This document shows positions 7,853-16,282 of a DNA stretch of 64,000 bases, piece by piece. The notes under the pieces are model-generated. The model was not told the origin of the DNA, ran no database searches, and was given only the letters and a program-made list of their open reading frames with translations. A program made the translations under genes and the position numbers. Origin of the DNA: Butyrivibrio sp. (lineage in GTDB: Bacteria > Bacillota > Clostridia > Lachnospirales > Lachnospiraceae). Numbering within the stretch: the first letter of the stretch is position 1; each line of letters opens with the position of its first letter. The DNA lies in contig SVFY01000011.1 of the NCBI GenBank assembly GCA_015056625.1, positions 40,838 through 104,837 on the forward strand. The letters are read 5' to 3'.

Positions 7853-10800
7853 ATGAAAAACAGAGTAAACAAACAGATCATCAAAGCACTTTCAGTTGGA
7901 CTTGCAGCCAGCATGGCACTTCAGCCAGTAACTGTATTTGCTGAAGATGCTCCAGCATCTGCACCTGCAGAGAAGAGCGAAGAAGCATCTGTACCAGCAG
8001 TCGTTGTAGAGCCACAGGATATTGATGGTGGTATCGCAGATGCAGCTCAGGAAGCAGCTGATGTTGTATCACATGAAGCTCCAGCAGCAGAGGCTCCAGC
8101 AGCAGAGGCAGAGGCTCCAGCAGCAGAGGCAGAAGCTCCAGCAGCAGAAGCAGAGGCTCCAGCAGAGGCTGTTGATAAGGGCGGCGATCTTCAGGTAGCA
8201 GCAGCTGATATTGACAAGGTAACTGATGATATCGCAGATACTGCAGTTGCTGGCGAAGCTGGAATAGTTGATGTGCTTAAGAATGGTAAGCCAACTTACC
8301 ATTGGGTACCTACAAGTCCACATACTGGTTATTGGGAGAAGAATACAAAAGACCTTTCTCAGACAGTTATCGATGATGCAGATAATCTTGCTATGGATAC
8401 AAATATAGCTGATGCAACAACAGATATTGATAATGTTAAGAAGGATCTCATCATAGCAGAGAATGCTGACGACAAGGAAAACGAGAGCGTTCAGGATGCA
8501 GCAGATGCTGTTTATGAGATTGAGACCAAGACAGAAGAAGTTGAGAAAAAAGTTAATGCTGCTGTTAAGCAGGCTGAAGATCTTGCTGATAACATCAAGA
8601 ATGCATCTAGTATCGATGATGCTAATAAGTCATACGATGATCTTGACAAGCTTGTAGAGGATACCAAGGATTCTGTAGAGTCTTATAACAAGGCTCTTTA
8701 CGGTGAAGATGGCAATGGTGGTCTTATGAAAGACTACGCTGATGCTCAGGAGAAATTAGCAAAGTATAAGGGTATCTACAAGGAAGCTATCGAAGGTAAG
8801 GACGGCGTAGAAGGTGACGGCGCTTCTAAGGCAGCACAGGTTGCTTATGACAAGGTTGAAGATGCTGAGGAAACAGTAAAAGATCTTGAAAAAGCAATTG
8901 CTGAGGCTAAGAAAAACATCGATAAAGTAAATGCCGGTGCTATTAAGATAGCTGAAATCCAGGAAGAACTCGCTGAGCTTGAGAAGGCAGAAGAGAAGGA
9001 TACAGCTGCTATCGCTGCTAAGCAGGGTGAGCTCCTTGAGACAGTTATTAAGTCATCATATGCTGATGGCCTGATTGAAGGTGCAGGTGAAGTTGTAGGT
9101 GTTAAGAAAGTAATGGATGGCAACTTCCTGGTATTCTATAAGGATGAACGCGGAGTTATGCAGAGCCCTAAGTGGTTTTCTTATGATACAACTGATGGTC
9201 AGTTCCTTATCTATGAGAGAACTTCAGAGGAACTTACTGCAGAAGCATACCGCTTAGAGTATAAGGCTACTTACCCACATGTTGCTGAAGATAAGCTTGA
9301 AGTGTATTCCTATGATGATCCTATTTGGGGCAGACTGTACTATACTCTTGATGAGCTTGAATGGTACGCTAATCATGGTCAATTAACAGAGGCTTATGAT
9401 GAGGAAAATAACGTTCATTATTATGTTTTTGGAGAACATGACGGACAGGAAAGAGTTATTGTAACACCTGTGAATGCTCCTAGATCAAAGAACGGAATTG
9501 CTGTTGGTAAGTCAGTAACAGACAAGGTTATTTCTAACAAATCTACTGTATATGTTGTTAAGGACGGCAAGCTCTACAGGCAGGTTGTTGGTACTGTAAC
9601 AGAGAACAGCTATACCAGAGTAAATGAGGTTAAGACCGATTATCGCGAGACCAGGTATACTAAGGCTGAGAGAGATGAGATTATTAGGCAGCTTGAGGGA
9701 CAGCTTGGCAAAGATAAGGTTATGTTTGTAGAGGCGTCTAATACTGAGAAGCAGTCTGAGATATACTATCAGCTTACCGGTTCTTATGTTCCTCTGTACA
9801 AAATTACAATTAACGATGGAGAAATAGAAGAGTATGTAGGAGGTTGGTTTAATAAAGAAGAAAATGCAAAGGCGGCTTTCATAAAGAGGTTAGAAGACGC
9901 GGGATATGTTGTTACAAGTAGCAATCTTGGCACTACATATAAGAAAGACTCTCTACTCGAACAAAATATTGGAAAAGAAGAATTTTACGTATGGGGCAAG
10001 GTAGACTTTGAAAAGAAAAAAGCTATAGTTATAAAAAATACTGAGAAGTATTCAACTTATGCAGAGGCATATGCAGCACTACAGAAGCAGATTGGTAATG
10101 ATAGTGTTACTATAAAGACAGTTGACCATGTTGAATACTGGGTTCCTTATGAAAAGGATGTAACCTTTAACTCAACTTCTCATACTGAGCTCCAGGTAAC
10201 AGATGGCCAGAATGGTAAACAGGATACTCTTTACGCAGTATGCGTTGACTACCTTAAGAAAGAGTTAAAATCAACAAATAATAATGTTGTTATTTCAGAG
10301 CAGGCATACAAGAATACTGTAGAGATGCTTAGTGTTCTTGAAGAGTTCTCAAAGAAGGATAAGGGACTTGATACAAACAGCAAAGAGTTCAAGCAGCTTA
10401 TCGCTGATGCCAAGAATCTTATTGCGAAGTACGAGAGATATGCTTCAGAGACAAATGATGTTAAGGAAGACCTTAAGCAGGCTAAAGATGATATCAGGAC
10501 TCTTCAGGGTGCTATAAATGATCTTGACACAGCACATACAGAGAAGACAGCTGGTGAGATCCTTGCTCTTAATGTAGATTTTGCTGACTACTTCAAGGTA
10601 ACTGACGATATCATCAAGGATTACTTTGGTGATGAGAGCTGGGATGAGCTTGACGAAGAAGAACTTGCAGAGATAATTGATAAGAACAAGAGTGAGCTTA
10701 AGGACATGAAAGTTGATGAGTTCATGGACTTCCTTGATTACCTTAAGGATAAGGCTGAGGAAAAGAAGGCTGATATCGAAAATCTTCTTGACGAACTTAT

Positions 10801-11329
10801 CGACAAGCGTGACAAGTCAGCAGAAGACCTCAAGGATACAATCGAGCGTCTTACACCACCTTCAAGTGGTGATGATGACGACACAACAACAGGTGGTGGC
10901 GGAGATGAGACAACTCCATTCATCCCTGTAGCTGTAACTCCTGCAACAAACGTAGTTGCTCCAGCAGTTGACAACGCACAGGCTCCAGCAGTTCTTGGTG
11001 CTAGAACAACAAGAAGATCAGCAGCTAAGGCAGCAGCTGATACTGAGACTGTAGCAACAGATAACAGCAATGGTAATAACGACAATGCAGCAGTAGCTGG
11101 TGCACAGAAGGAAGAGACCAAGACTCCAGAAGCTCCTAAGGAAGAGACTAAGATCGAAGATACAGAGACAGCTCTTGCAGCAACTCCTGAACTTGAGGAG
11201 AAGGGCTTTGCATGGTGGTGGCTCCTCATCCTTGCAGCTATCGCAGGCGTATCTGTAGAAGAGTATGCAAGAAGAAAGAGCAACAAGGCTAAGGCAGAGG
11301 CTAAGGACTCTACAAAGATCAATAAGTAA
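7853..11329 (+). CDS. Large coiled-coil surface protein A with WWW tail
   Basis: 1158 residues. ATG 7853 is chosen because AGGAGG lies at 7835-7840; the upstream GTG at 7760 overlaps the promoter. The signal peptide (residues 1-30) contains QIIKALSVGLAASM and ends VFA/E. Next is a low-complexity region with PAAEAEA repeats (about 75-107). Two charged heptad-rich segments (about 180-400 and 815-1000) flank a Tyr-rich region of about 400 residues rich in short KxYxxxxY motifs, consistent with an antiparallel coiled-coil stalk carrying a head. A PT-rich linker with AVLGARTTRR, then IEDTETALAAT, WWW, a membrane helix and VEEYARRK end the protein. No catalytic motif was seen; an adhesin or surface-layer role is inferred. 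Confidence 0.8.
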   Translation: MKNRVNKQIIKALSVGLAASMALQPVTVFAEDAPASAPAEKSEEASVPAVVVEPQDIDGGIADAAQEAADVVSHEAPAAEAPAAEAEAPAAEAEAPAAEAEAPAEAVDKGGDLQVAAADIDKVTDDIADTAVAGEAGIVDVLKNGKPTYHWVPTSPHTGYWEKNTKDLSQTVIDDADNLAMDTNIADATTDIDNVKKDLIIAENADDKENESVQDAADAVYEIETKTEEVEKKVNAAVKQAEDLADNIKNASSIDDANKSYDDLDKLVEDTKDSVESYNKALYGEDGNGGLMKDYADAQEKLAKYKGIYKEAIEGKDGVEGDGASKAAQVAYDKVEDAEETVKDLEKAIAEAKKNIDKVNAGAIKIAEIQEELAELEKAEEKDTAAIAAKQGELLETVIKSSYADGLIEGAGEVVGVKKVMDGNFLVFYKDERGVMQSPKWFSYDTTDGQFLIYERTSEELTAEAYRLEYKATYPHVAEDKLEVYSYDDPIWGRLYYTLDELEWYANHGQLTEAYDEENNVHYYVFGEHDGQERVIVTPVNAPRSKNGIAVGKSVTDKVISNKSTVYVVKDGKLYRQVVGTVTENSYTRVNEVKTDYRETRYTKAERDEIIRQLEGQLGKDKVMFVEASNTEKQSEIYYQLTGSYVPLYKITINDGEIEEYVGGWFNKEENAKAAFIKRLEDAGYVVTSSNLGTTYKKDSLLEQNIGKEEFYVWGKVDFEKKKAIVIKNTEKYSTYAEAYAALQKQIGNDSVTIKTVDHVEYWVPYEKDVTFNSTSHTELQVTDGQNGKQDTLYAVCVDYLKKELKSTNNNVVISEQAYKNTVEMLSVLEEFSKKDKGLDTNSKEFKQLIADAKNLIAKYERYASETNDVKEDLKQAKDDIRTLQGAINDLDTAHTEKTAGEILALNVDFADYFKVTDDIIKDYFGDESWDELDEEELAEIIDKNKSELKDMKVDEFMDFLDYLKDKAEEKKADIENLLDELIDKRDKSAEDLKDTIERLTPPSSGDDDDTTTGGGGDETTPFIPVAVTPATNVVAPAVDNAQAPAVLGARTTRRSAAKAAADTETVATDNSNGNNDNAAVAGAQKEETKTPEAPKEETKIEDTETALAATPELEEKGFAWWWLLILAAIAGVSVEEYARRKSNKAKAEAKDSTKINK
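8078..8170 (+). repeat. 21-bp tandem repeats encoding PAAEAEA
   Basis: Successive near-identical units of about 21 bp (GCTCCAGCAGCAGAGGCAGA type) encode repeated AEAPAAE blocks just after the signal peptide of surface protein A. The unit length is a multiple of three, so copy-number changes would keep the frame. Confidence 0.75.
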
Positions 11330-11357
11330 TTTTCTAATCAAACACATTTTTTATAAA

Positions 11358-11389
11358 AAGAAGGGCGGATCATATGATCCGCTCTTCTT
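11358..11389. terminator. Palindromic terminator after surface protein A
   Basis: AAGAAGGGCGGATCAT and ATGATCCGCTCTTCTT form a 16-bp inverted repeat with one mismatch. An almost identical sequence follows surface protein B. The T-run is better on the minus strand. Confidence 0.65.
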
Positions 11390-11399
11390 GTATGCATAA

Positions 11400-11429
11400 A
11401 AAATGCGCAGTCTTGAGACTGCGCATTTT
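11400..11429 (-). terminator. Intrinsic terminator of Rpn copy 1
   Basis: AAAATGCGCAGTCT and AGACTGCGCATTTT are perfect 14-base arms with a TG loop, with a T-run on the minus strand. It directly follows the stop codon of the minus-strand nuclease gene. Confidence 0.85.
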
Positions 11430-11434
11430 CCACT

Positions 11435-12460
11435 TTATTGAGATTCATATTTACTGAGTTTTTTCTGGAGCTCAGCGATGGTAGCATCTTTATCAGCGAT
11501 GGTAGCATCTTTATCAGCGATGGTAGCATCTTTATCAGCGATGGTAGCATTTGCATCATCGAGCTTCTCCTGAAGTTCATCAATCATGTACTTGACTGTG
11601 TTTCTATCGAGAATCTGAAGTTCTTTTGACCACATCTCCATCACCCTTTCTATGTTCTGACATAGGTCATATAAATCAGAATACATGGACTTAAAACCTG
11701 GATATTTGGTAATCAGTTCAATGATGTATTTGGGCTCGTCGCACCCTAGGAACGTAAGCCATGCATCAAGTTCACTTTTTATACCTCTATTATGAAGTTT
11801 CTCAAGGAAAATATCAATCGGAATAAAGATAAAGTTCTGGAGCATGTTCAGGTTTATTCCAGTGTTTGAAGTGGTTGAGAATCTGTGGACATATTCGTTT
11901 TTGAATTCCCAGAAGCAAGCAGGACTGCTTTCTAAAAAGACTATGGTGTAGACAGGAGCGATATCCTTATAACTGAATTTTGATTTGGTTTTATCCCTTA
12001 GCCGCTTGTATTGTCTAAGAAGCAGATCTGCGGAGTAGCAGGATGCTCTTTCACCGGTGAATAGATATCCAAGCTTCTGGACTTCAATGTTGGCAAGGGA
12101 TTTGTTCTCCAATTCAACAACGATGTCTGTAATAACAAGGGACATTTCGTCTCCAAGACGGGTGCCATCATTTGGGAGAACATCTTTGACTTTGACCTGC
12201 CTTTCTAGTAGAACACTCAGCAGGCTTGAGAGTCTGTCAGGAGCGTATTCCGGATTAAGGACTTCTTTGAAAAAACTGTCGTATAGCATTTTGACGCCCT
12301 TGTTTCCAATGCAGATATCAAGAAATTCTTCTTGTTGATCATTACTCCAGTTTTCATAAATGTTGGATAGCTTTGAGCTTTTCCTGATGTCATCAAGAAT
12401 TAGTTCTTTTCCCCTGATTGAAGGAAAGAACTGTGATAGTTTGGTTTCTCTGTAATTCAT
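11435..12460 (-). CDS. Rpn family PD-(D/E)XK nuclease, copy 1
   Basis: 341 residues. It matches the Rpn / 'PD-(D/E)XK nuclease family transposase' group: FFKEVLNPEYAPDRLSSLLS (about 63-82), LVITDIVVELENKSLANIEVQ (about 108-128, with the catalytic D and the E-x-Q variant of E-x-K), and YTIVFLESSP. Characterised members are DNA endonucleases that promote RecA-independent recombination. The C-terminus has exact DKDATIA heptads forming a coiled coil, encoded by 21-bp repeats. Residues about 130-308 are identical in DNA to a second copy at 19.3-20.3 kb, while the first 129 codons differ. It sits convergently with surface protein A. Confidence 0.85.
   Translation of the reverse strand: MNYRETKLSQFFPSIRGKELILDDIRKSSKLSNIYENWSNDQQEEFLDICIGNKGVKMLYDSFFKEVLNPEYAPDRLSSLLSVLLERQVKVKDVLPNDGTRLGDEMSLVITDIVVELENKSLANIEVQKLGYLFTGERASCYSADLLLRQYKRLRDKTKSKFSYKDIAPVYTIVFLESSPACFWEFKNEYVHRFSTTSNTGINLNMLQNFIFIPIDIFLEKLHNRGIKSELDAWLTFLGCDEPKYIIELITKYPGFKSMYSDLYDLCQNIERVMEMWSKELQILDRNTVKYMIDELQEKLDDANATIADKDATIADKDATIADKDATIAELQKKLSKYESQ
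11474..11557 (-). repeat. 21-bp tandem repeat in Rpn copy 1
   Basis: Three perfect 21-bp units (11474-11494, 11495-11515, 11516-11536) and a fourth altered unit (11537-11557). Each encodes one heptad, DKDATIA, of a C-terminal coiled coil. Confidence 0.9.
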
Positions 12461-12493
12461 TTAATTCCTTTCTTTGCCTTGAATGTTGATATT

Positions 12494-12544
12494 ATCAGCG
12501 AAAATGCTGATGCCACGAATGTGACAGCCTGCTCGGAATGAGCA
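12494..12544 (-). promoter_or_regulatory. Three-hairpin leader of Rpn copy 1
   Basis: Read on the minus strand, three small stems occur in a row before the nuclease start: TGCTC/GAGCA (12530-12544), GTCAC/GTGGC (12512-12525) and ATCAGC/GCTGAT (12494-12511). The same order, spacing and loop bases (ATTC in the middle stem) recur before copy 2, despite diverged sequence. Farther upstream both copies share an ATCTTAAGAATT stretch. Confidence 0.5.
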
Positions 12545-12846
12545 TGATAAGAGTTATGATAGCAGATTTTTTTCCGGAAATCTTTAAGAAAAACAGCAGA
12601 AATTCTTAAGATATTATGAAGGACATCGCTAAGAAGCGTCATTTGAAATGTAATAGCTTTATTTTTGAAACTATTTCTAAAACGATTAAGATTGCATGAT
12701 CGTGCTAATGTAAACGGTTACACAATCTAAACAGAATCTTAAATTCATAAACCAAATGGAAACGAATATTACCAAAACAGTTCCGATTATAAACTCCCCA
12801 TAAACACTGGCTTAAGCCTTGATTAAACAACAAAATTTCGGCCAAA
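12545..12846. other. Non-coding stretch between divergent genes
   Basis: This AT-rich region between the Rpn leader and the promoter of surface protein B contains the shared upstream part of the Rpn leader (ATCTTAAGAATT near 12600-12615). No other gene, stem or repeat stands out. Confidence 0.5.
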
Positions 12847-12881
12847 TATGATGGTTCATATGATTTTTATGGTGTTATTCT
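12847..12881 (+). promoter_or_regulatory. Surface-regulon promoter element, copy c
   Basis: TATGAT at 12847-12852 and 12859-12864 with linker ggttca, then 11 bases and TATTCT at 12876-12881. The repeat and linker are identical to copy b. Confidence 0.75.
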
Positions 12882-12943
12882 TACCTCCGAGCTCAGGAAA
12901 AACGAAAAAACATATTTGATTATTGAAGAAGAGGTAGAAAACA

Positions 12944-15682
12944 ATGAAAAAGAATTTTTTAAACAACCAGATCATTAAAGCACTTTCAATCGGACTTTCA
13001 GCCAGCATGGCAATGCAGCCACTTACAGCTCTTGCAAATGAAGGTGAGAACATTACAGATACAGATGAAAACGTTCTTGAGGTAACAGATGCTCAGGAAG
13101 ATAGCGCAGAGTCTTCAGAAAAGACTTATGAGGAGGCAAAGGAAGCAGTTGGGGATGCAGATGATGCCATAGATACAGCTGCTGAGGCAGTTGATACAGC
13201 AGATGAGGTTACATCAGAGAATTATGAGGAGGCCAAAGAGGCCCTTGAAGATGCAAACCGCGCAGTAGAGGATGCAGAGATCCAGGTTGGTGCAGCTGGG
13301 ATTACCAACAATGAAGGTCAGGAAGCACTTAATGAGATCGGCGTAGATATTACTATAATAGATGACAAAACTCAGGAAGCTGAGGATACATATAAAGAGG
13401 CAGTGGAAGCAGCAGAGGCTGCTGAGAAGGCCAGCGAGAGCATTGATATTAATACAACAACATCAGAGCAGGCAGACAAAATAGTTAAGACTGTAGAGGA
13501 GAATGTTAAGACAGCAGAGGATAAGCTTGCTGAGGCAAATGGAAAGCTTGATGAAGCCCAGAGTGCTTATGATGCAGCCCTTGAGGCTTATGAGGAACTT
13601 AAGAGAGATGTAGAAGCAACAGAGCTTTCTATCGCAGATGCAAAGGATGATCTTGAAATTGCAAGAAAGGCTCTTGATGACGCCAAGGATCAGGTGGCAG
13701 ATGCAGCTGAAGATGTAAATGATGAGTATGAAGACATCAAAAATTCAGGCTATCAGCAGATCATAGACGCACAGAAAGAGATTTCCGAGATGACAGGTGA
13801 CGAGGATGATTACCAGGACAAGCTTGATGCTCTTTCTAAGCTCATCATCAAGTATTACATTCTTGAGAATACTGAAATTGACGAGGGAACAAGTATTGAC
13901 TTTGGAGAAGATTCTTTTTCCTTTATTACAGATTATGAGAAGGATGAAGATGGCAATTATGTAGTTGACGAAAATGGCAATTACAAGCCGATCTCAACTC
14001 CGGTTGATGTAAGATACGTAACATATACGGTAAACGGCGAGGAAGTTACCAGAAAGTATGAGTATTCACAGACAGAAGGAGTAATTGCAGTTTCTGAAAA
14101 AGAGATAACTCTTGATACAGAGGAAATCACTCTTAAGGAAGAGGTTCCTGAGAGCTATTCAACAGAAGATGGAGCATCTGTTTACAAAGAGACAGAGACA
14201 AGCCATGTGGTTTATATTGACACAGAGGATGCTACAAAAGGCTTCTATGCCATCGACACAGAGGATGAGGATTCAATTGTAAGCGTAGAGGGTACGGCCC
14301 CGAAGAATACTAAAAAAGTAAAATACTACGAAGTAAAGGGATCTGAGACCAAGTCTTATGACGAAGTGGTTACACATACAGTTGTTGATACTTACAAAGA
14401 TGAGACAGTTCCTGTAGAGGATCCCAAGACGGCAGGAAACATAGTCGATCTTTCCAAAAAGGTAAAAAACTATTATAACGAAGGCTATGATGTAACTGTT
14501 ACTTACAAGCATTTCTGGACAGGTGAGGAAGAGGTTGTAGATATCAACAGTCTTGGAACCTGGAAAGCTATAAAGGCATTCTTTAAGAGCCTTGTGGGTA
14601 TCAATTCTTTCTCAGTTCAGGCTTATACCACAGAGCAGGTTCCGGATGAGACTCATGAGGAGGCCGGAATTTACGAGACTGTTACAAAAACATATCTTGT
14701 TGAGACCAAGAAAAAAGGTAAAAAGACATACGAGCTCAAGGACTTTGTTGTAAAGAAAACCCTTTATGATGCTACCGATTATACAAAATACACAGCACAT
14801 CAGGATGCGGTAACAGCTGACATCCACAACATCTATACATCAAGTACACAGATCGGTTCAACTGATGATGAAGAGTTTGAGCAGGCTGTAGCTGAGCAGA
14901 ACGAAGCACTTGAAAATGCTGATAATGCCAAGAAGGCAGCAGATAAAGCAAAGACAGCATACCTTGATGCTCTTAAAAAGGTTGAAGAGGCTCAGAAAAA
15001 GGTTGATGAGCTTGAAAGCGCAAGCGTTTCGAAAAAAGACCTTGTGGCAGCACAATATGAACTTAAGATAGCGCTTGCAGAGCTGGAGACTGCAGAGGAG
15101 ATTAAAGACAAAGCCAAGGAAGCCATGGACGATGCCAAGGAAGCCCTCGACGATGCCACCAGGAAAGCACAGGAGATCAGAAATAAAGAGTCTGATAGTT
15201 CAGACAGAGGAAGCTCAGATGATGGATCAAATGATGGAGAATCCGGAAGTAGCAGCGATGGTACAACAGGGGGCAACACAACTCCTGCAATCGTAGTAAT
15301 TCCAACAACTCCGGCTGTTATTCCTGTAGCAGCAGATCAGGCAGCAGTTCTTGGAGAAGCAAGAACACCAGCTCAAAGAGCAGCTGCAGCTAACGCAAGA
15401 TCTGTGTCTGCCAGCAATGGCAATGAGGACGGCAACGGTAACGGCAGTGACGCAGCAGTTGTTGGTGCACAGAAGGAGGATACCAAGACTCCAGAGTCTC
15501 CTAAGAAGGAGACCACAATTGAAGAGACAAAGACAGCTCTTGCAGCAACTCCTGAACTTGAGGAGAAGGGCTTTGCATGGTGGTGGCTCCTTATCCTTGC
15601 AGCTATCGCAGGCGTATCTGTAGAAGAGTATGCAAGAAGAAAGAGCAACAAGGCTAAGGACTCTACTAAGATCAATAAGTAA
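12944..15682 (+). CDS. Large coiled-coil surface protein B with WWW tail
   Basis: 912 residues, start supported by GAGGTAG 13 bases upstream. The signal peptide (1-31) has QIIKALSIGLSASM, nearly the same as protein A. Ala/Glu/Asp-rich heptads span about 50-290, then a divergent domain of about 300 residues with many beta-strand-like Val/Thr/Tyr segments, then a second coiled coil (about 645-745). The linker holds AAVLGEARTP. The end is IEETKTALAAT, WWW, membrane helix, VEEYARRK. The last 120 bases and the 3' UTR are almost identical to gene A. The central domain resembles that of A little, suggesting a common shaft with different tips. No enzyme motif seen. Confidence 0.8.
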   Translation: MKKNFLNNQIIKALSIGLSASMAMQPLTALANEGENITDTDENVLEVTDAQEDSAESSEKTYEEAKEAVGDADDAIDTAAEAVDTADEVTSENYEEAKEALEDANRAVEDAEIQVGAAGITNNEGQEALNEIGVDITIIDDKTQEAEDTYKEAVEAAEAAEKASESIDINTTTSEQADKIVKTVEENVKTAEDKLAEANGKLDEAQSAYDAALEAYEELKRDVEATELSIADAKDDLEIARKALDDAKDQVADAAEDVNDEYEDIKNSGYQQIIDAQKEISEMTGDEDDYQDKLDALSKLIIKYYILENTEIDEGTSIDFGEDSFSFITDYEKDEDGNYVVDENGNYKPISTPVDVRYVTYTVNGEEVTRKYEYSQTEGVIAVSEKEITLDTEEITLKEEVPESYSTEDGASVYKETETSHVVYIDTEDATKGFYAIDTEDEDSIVSVEGTAPKNTKKVKYYEVKGSETKSYDEVVTHTVVDTYKDETVPVEDPKTAGNIVDLSKKVKNYYNEGYDVTVTYKHFWTGEEEVVDINSLGTWKAIKAFFKSLVGINSFSVQAYTTEQVPDETHEEAGIYETVTKTYLVETKKKGKKTYELKDFVVKKTLYDATDYTKYTAHQDAVTADIHNIYTSSTQIGSTDDEEFEQAVAEQNEALENADNAKKAADKAKTAYLDALKKVEEAQKKVDELESASVSKKDLVAAQYELKIALAELETAEEIKDKAKEAMDDAKEALDDATRKAQEIRNKESDSSDRGSSDDGSNDGESGSSSDGTTGGNTTPAIVVIPTTPAVIPVAADQAAVLGEARTPAQRAAAANARSVSASNGNEDGNGNGSDAAVVGAQKEDTKTPESPKKETTIEETKTALAATPELEEKGFAWWWLLILAAIAGVSVEEYARRKSNKAKDSTKINK

Positions 15683-15711
15683 TTCTCTAATCAAACACAT
15701 TTTTTATAAAG

Positions 15712-15741
15712 AGAAGAGCGGATCATATGATCCGCTCTTCT
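15712..15741. terminator. Palindromic terminator after surface protein B
   Basis: AAGAGCGGATCAT and ATGATCCGCTCTT are perfect 13-base arms, extended by further pairs. It is the counterpart of the structure after gene A, with an almost identical sequence. Confidence 0.65.
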
Positions 15742-15831
15742 TGGTTATTGAATTCAAGCAGAGCTCATATTGTTCACGCATATAATTATCTGTATAATTG
15801 AAATATATTCTTTTAGAGAAGGTATTTGGAT

Positions 15832-16176
15832 ATGAGTATCAGCGAAAAGATTTTCAGTTTATTGGATGAAAGAGGAATGAGCCAAAGAGAGTTTTCCAGG
15901 AAAACAGGGATAACTCAAAGTACGATCAGTGACTGGAAGAGAAAAAACACCAATCCATCTGCTGATAAGATCATTGCTATTTGTGATGTTCTTAAGGTTA
16001 GTCCTTATGAGCTGTTACAAGAAGGCGACTCGAATGATGAATTAAAAAAAGTAGATTATAGGATGGTCAGCAAAGGGACTGATACATATCAATTGATCAT
16101 AGATTTTGAGTCACTAAATCATGACAACAAGCAGAGGCTTTTAGGCTATTTGTCCGCATTGAAGGATTTGCAATAA
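15832..16176 (+). CDS. XRE-family HTH transcriptional regulator
   Basis: 114 residues from ATG 15832 (AGAAGG 10 bases upstream; a TTG six bases earlier is less likely). The Cro/CI-type helix-turn-helix covers about 1-60 (MSQREFSRKTGITQSTISDW, then NPSADKIIAICDVLKVSPYELL). The remaining 50 residues are a short C-terminal part ending LLGYLSALKDL, probably for dimerisation. Two TATAAT hexamers, 12 bases apart, lie upstream (15781 and 15793). A terminator separates it from the AAA gene. It may control itself or the AAA/DUF5688-like pair; no direct evidence. Confidence 0.85.
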   Translation: MSISEKIFSLLDERGMSQREFSRKTGITQSTISDWKRKNTNPSADKIIAICDVLKVSPYELLQEGDSNDELKKVDYRMVSKGTDTYQLIIDFESLNHDNKQRLLGYLSALKDLQ

Positions 16177-16183
16177 CTATTAG

Positions 16184-16221
16184 ATCCGCATGTTTCTATT
16201 GACATGTGGATTTTATTTTAT
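16184..16221 (+). terminator. Intrinsic terminator after the HTH gene
   Basis: ATCCGCATGT (16184-16193) pairs with ACATGTGGAT (16202-16211), with one G-U pair, followed by TTTTATTTTATT. Confidence 0.75.
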
Positions 16222-16230
16222 TACGATGAA

Positions 16231-16261
16231 CGTATATACGGTAAGCGTATGCATATACAAT
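16231..16261 (+). promoter_or_regulatory. Palindromes and -10 before the AAA gene
   Basis: CGTATATACG (16231-16240) is a perfect palindrome and TATGCATA (16248-16255) another, directly before TACAAT (16256-16261). No -35 consensus is present. A repressor such as the neighbouring XRE protein could bind here; this is inference from position only. Confidence 0.4.
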
Positions 16262-16282
16262 CGTGCAAACGGAGGAGGCATT

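Noticed and set aside
10738..11322. Long minus-strand open frame opposite the end of surface gene A (and the similar ones opposite genes B and D)
   Set aside because: These are shadows of Ala/Ser/Thr-rich coding sequence, with Ser/Cys-rich translations and no ribosome binding site.
11474..11557. Regular 21-bp repeats that could look like a CRISPR-type array
   Set aside because: The units are contiguous without spacers and lie in frame within a coding sequence.
15781..15798. TATAAT-N6-TATAAT before the HTH gene as a seventh copy of the surface-gene element
   Set aside because: The hexamers are TATAAT, not TATGAT, and no -10-like sequence follows at 11 bases; probably just AT-rich promoter sequence.
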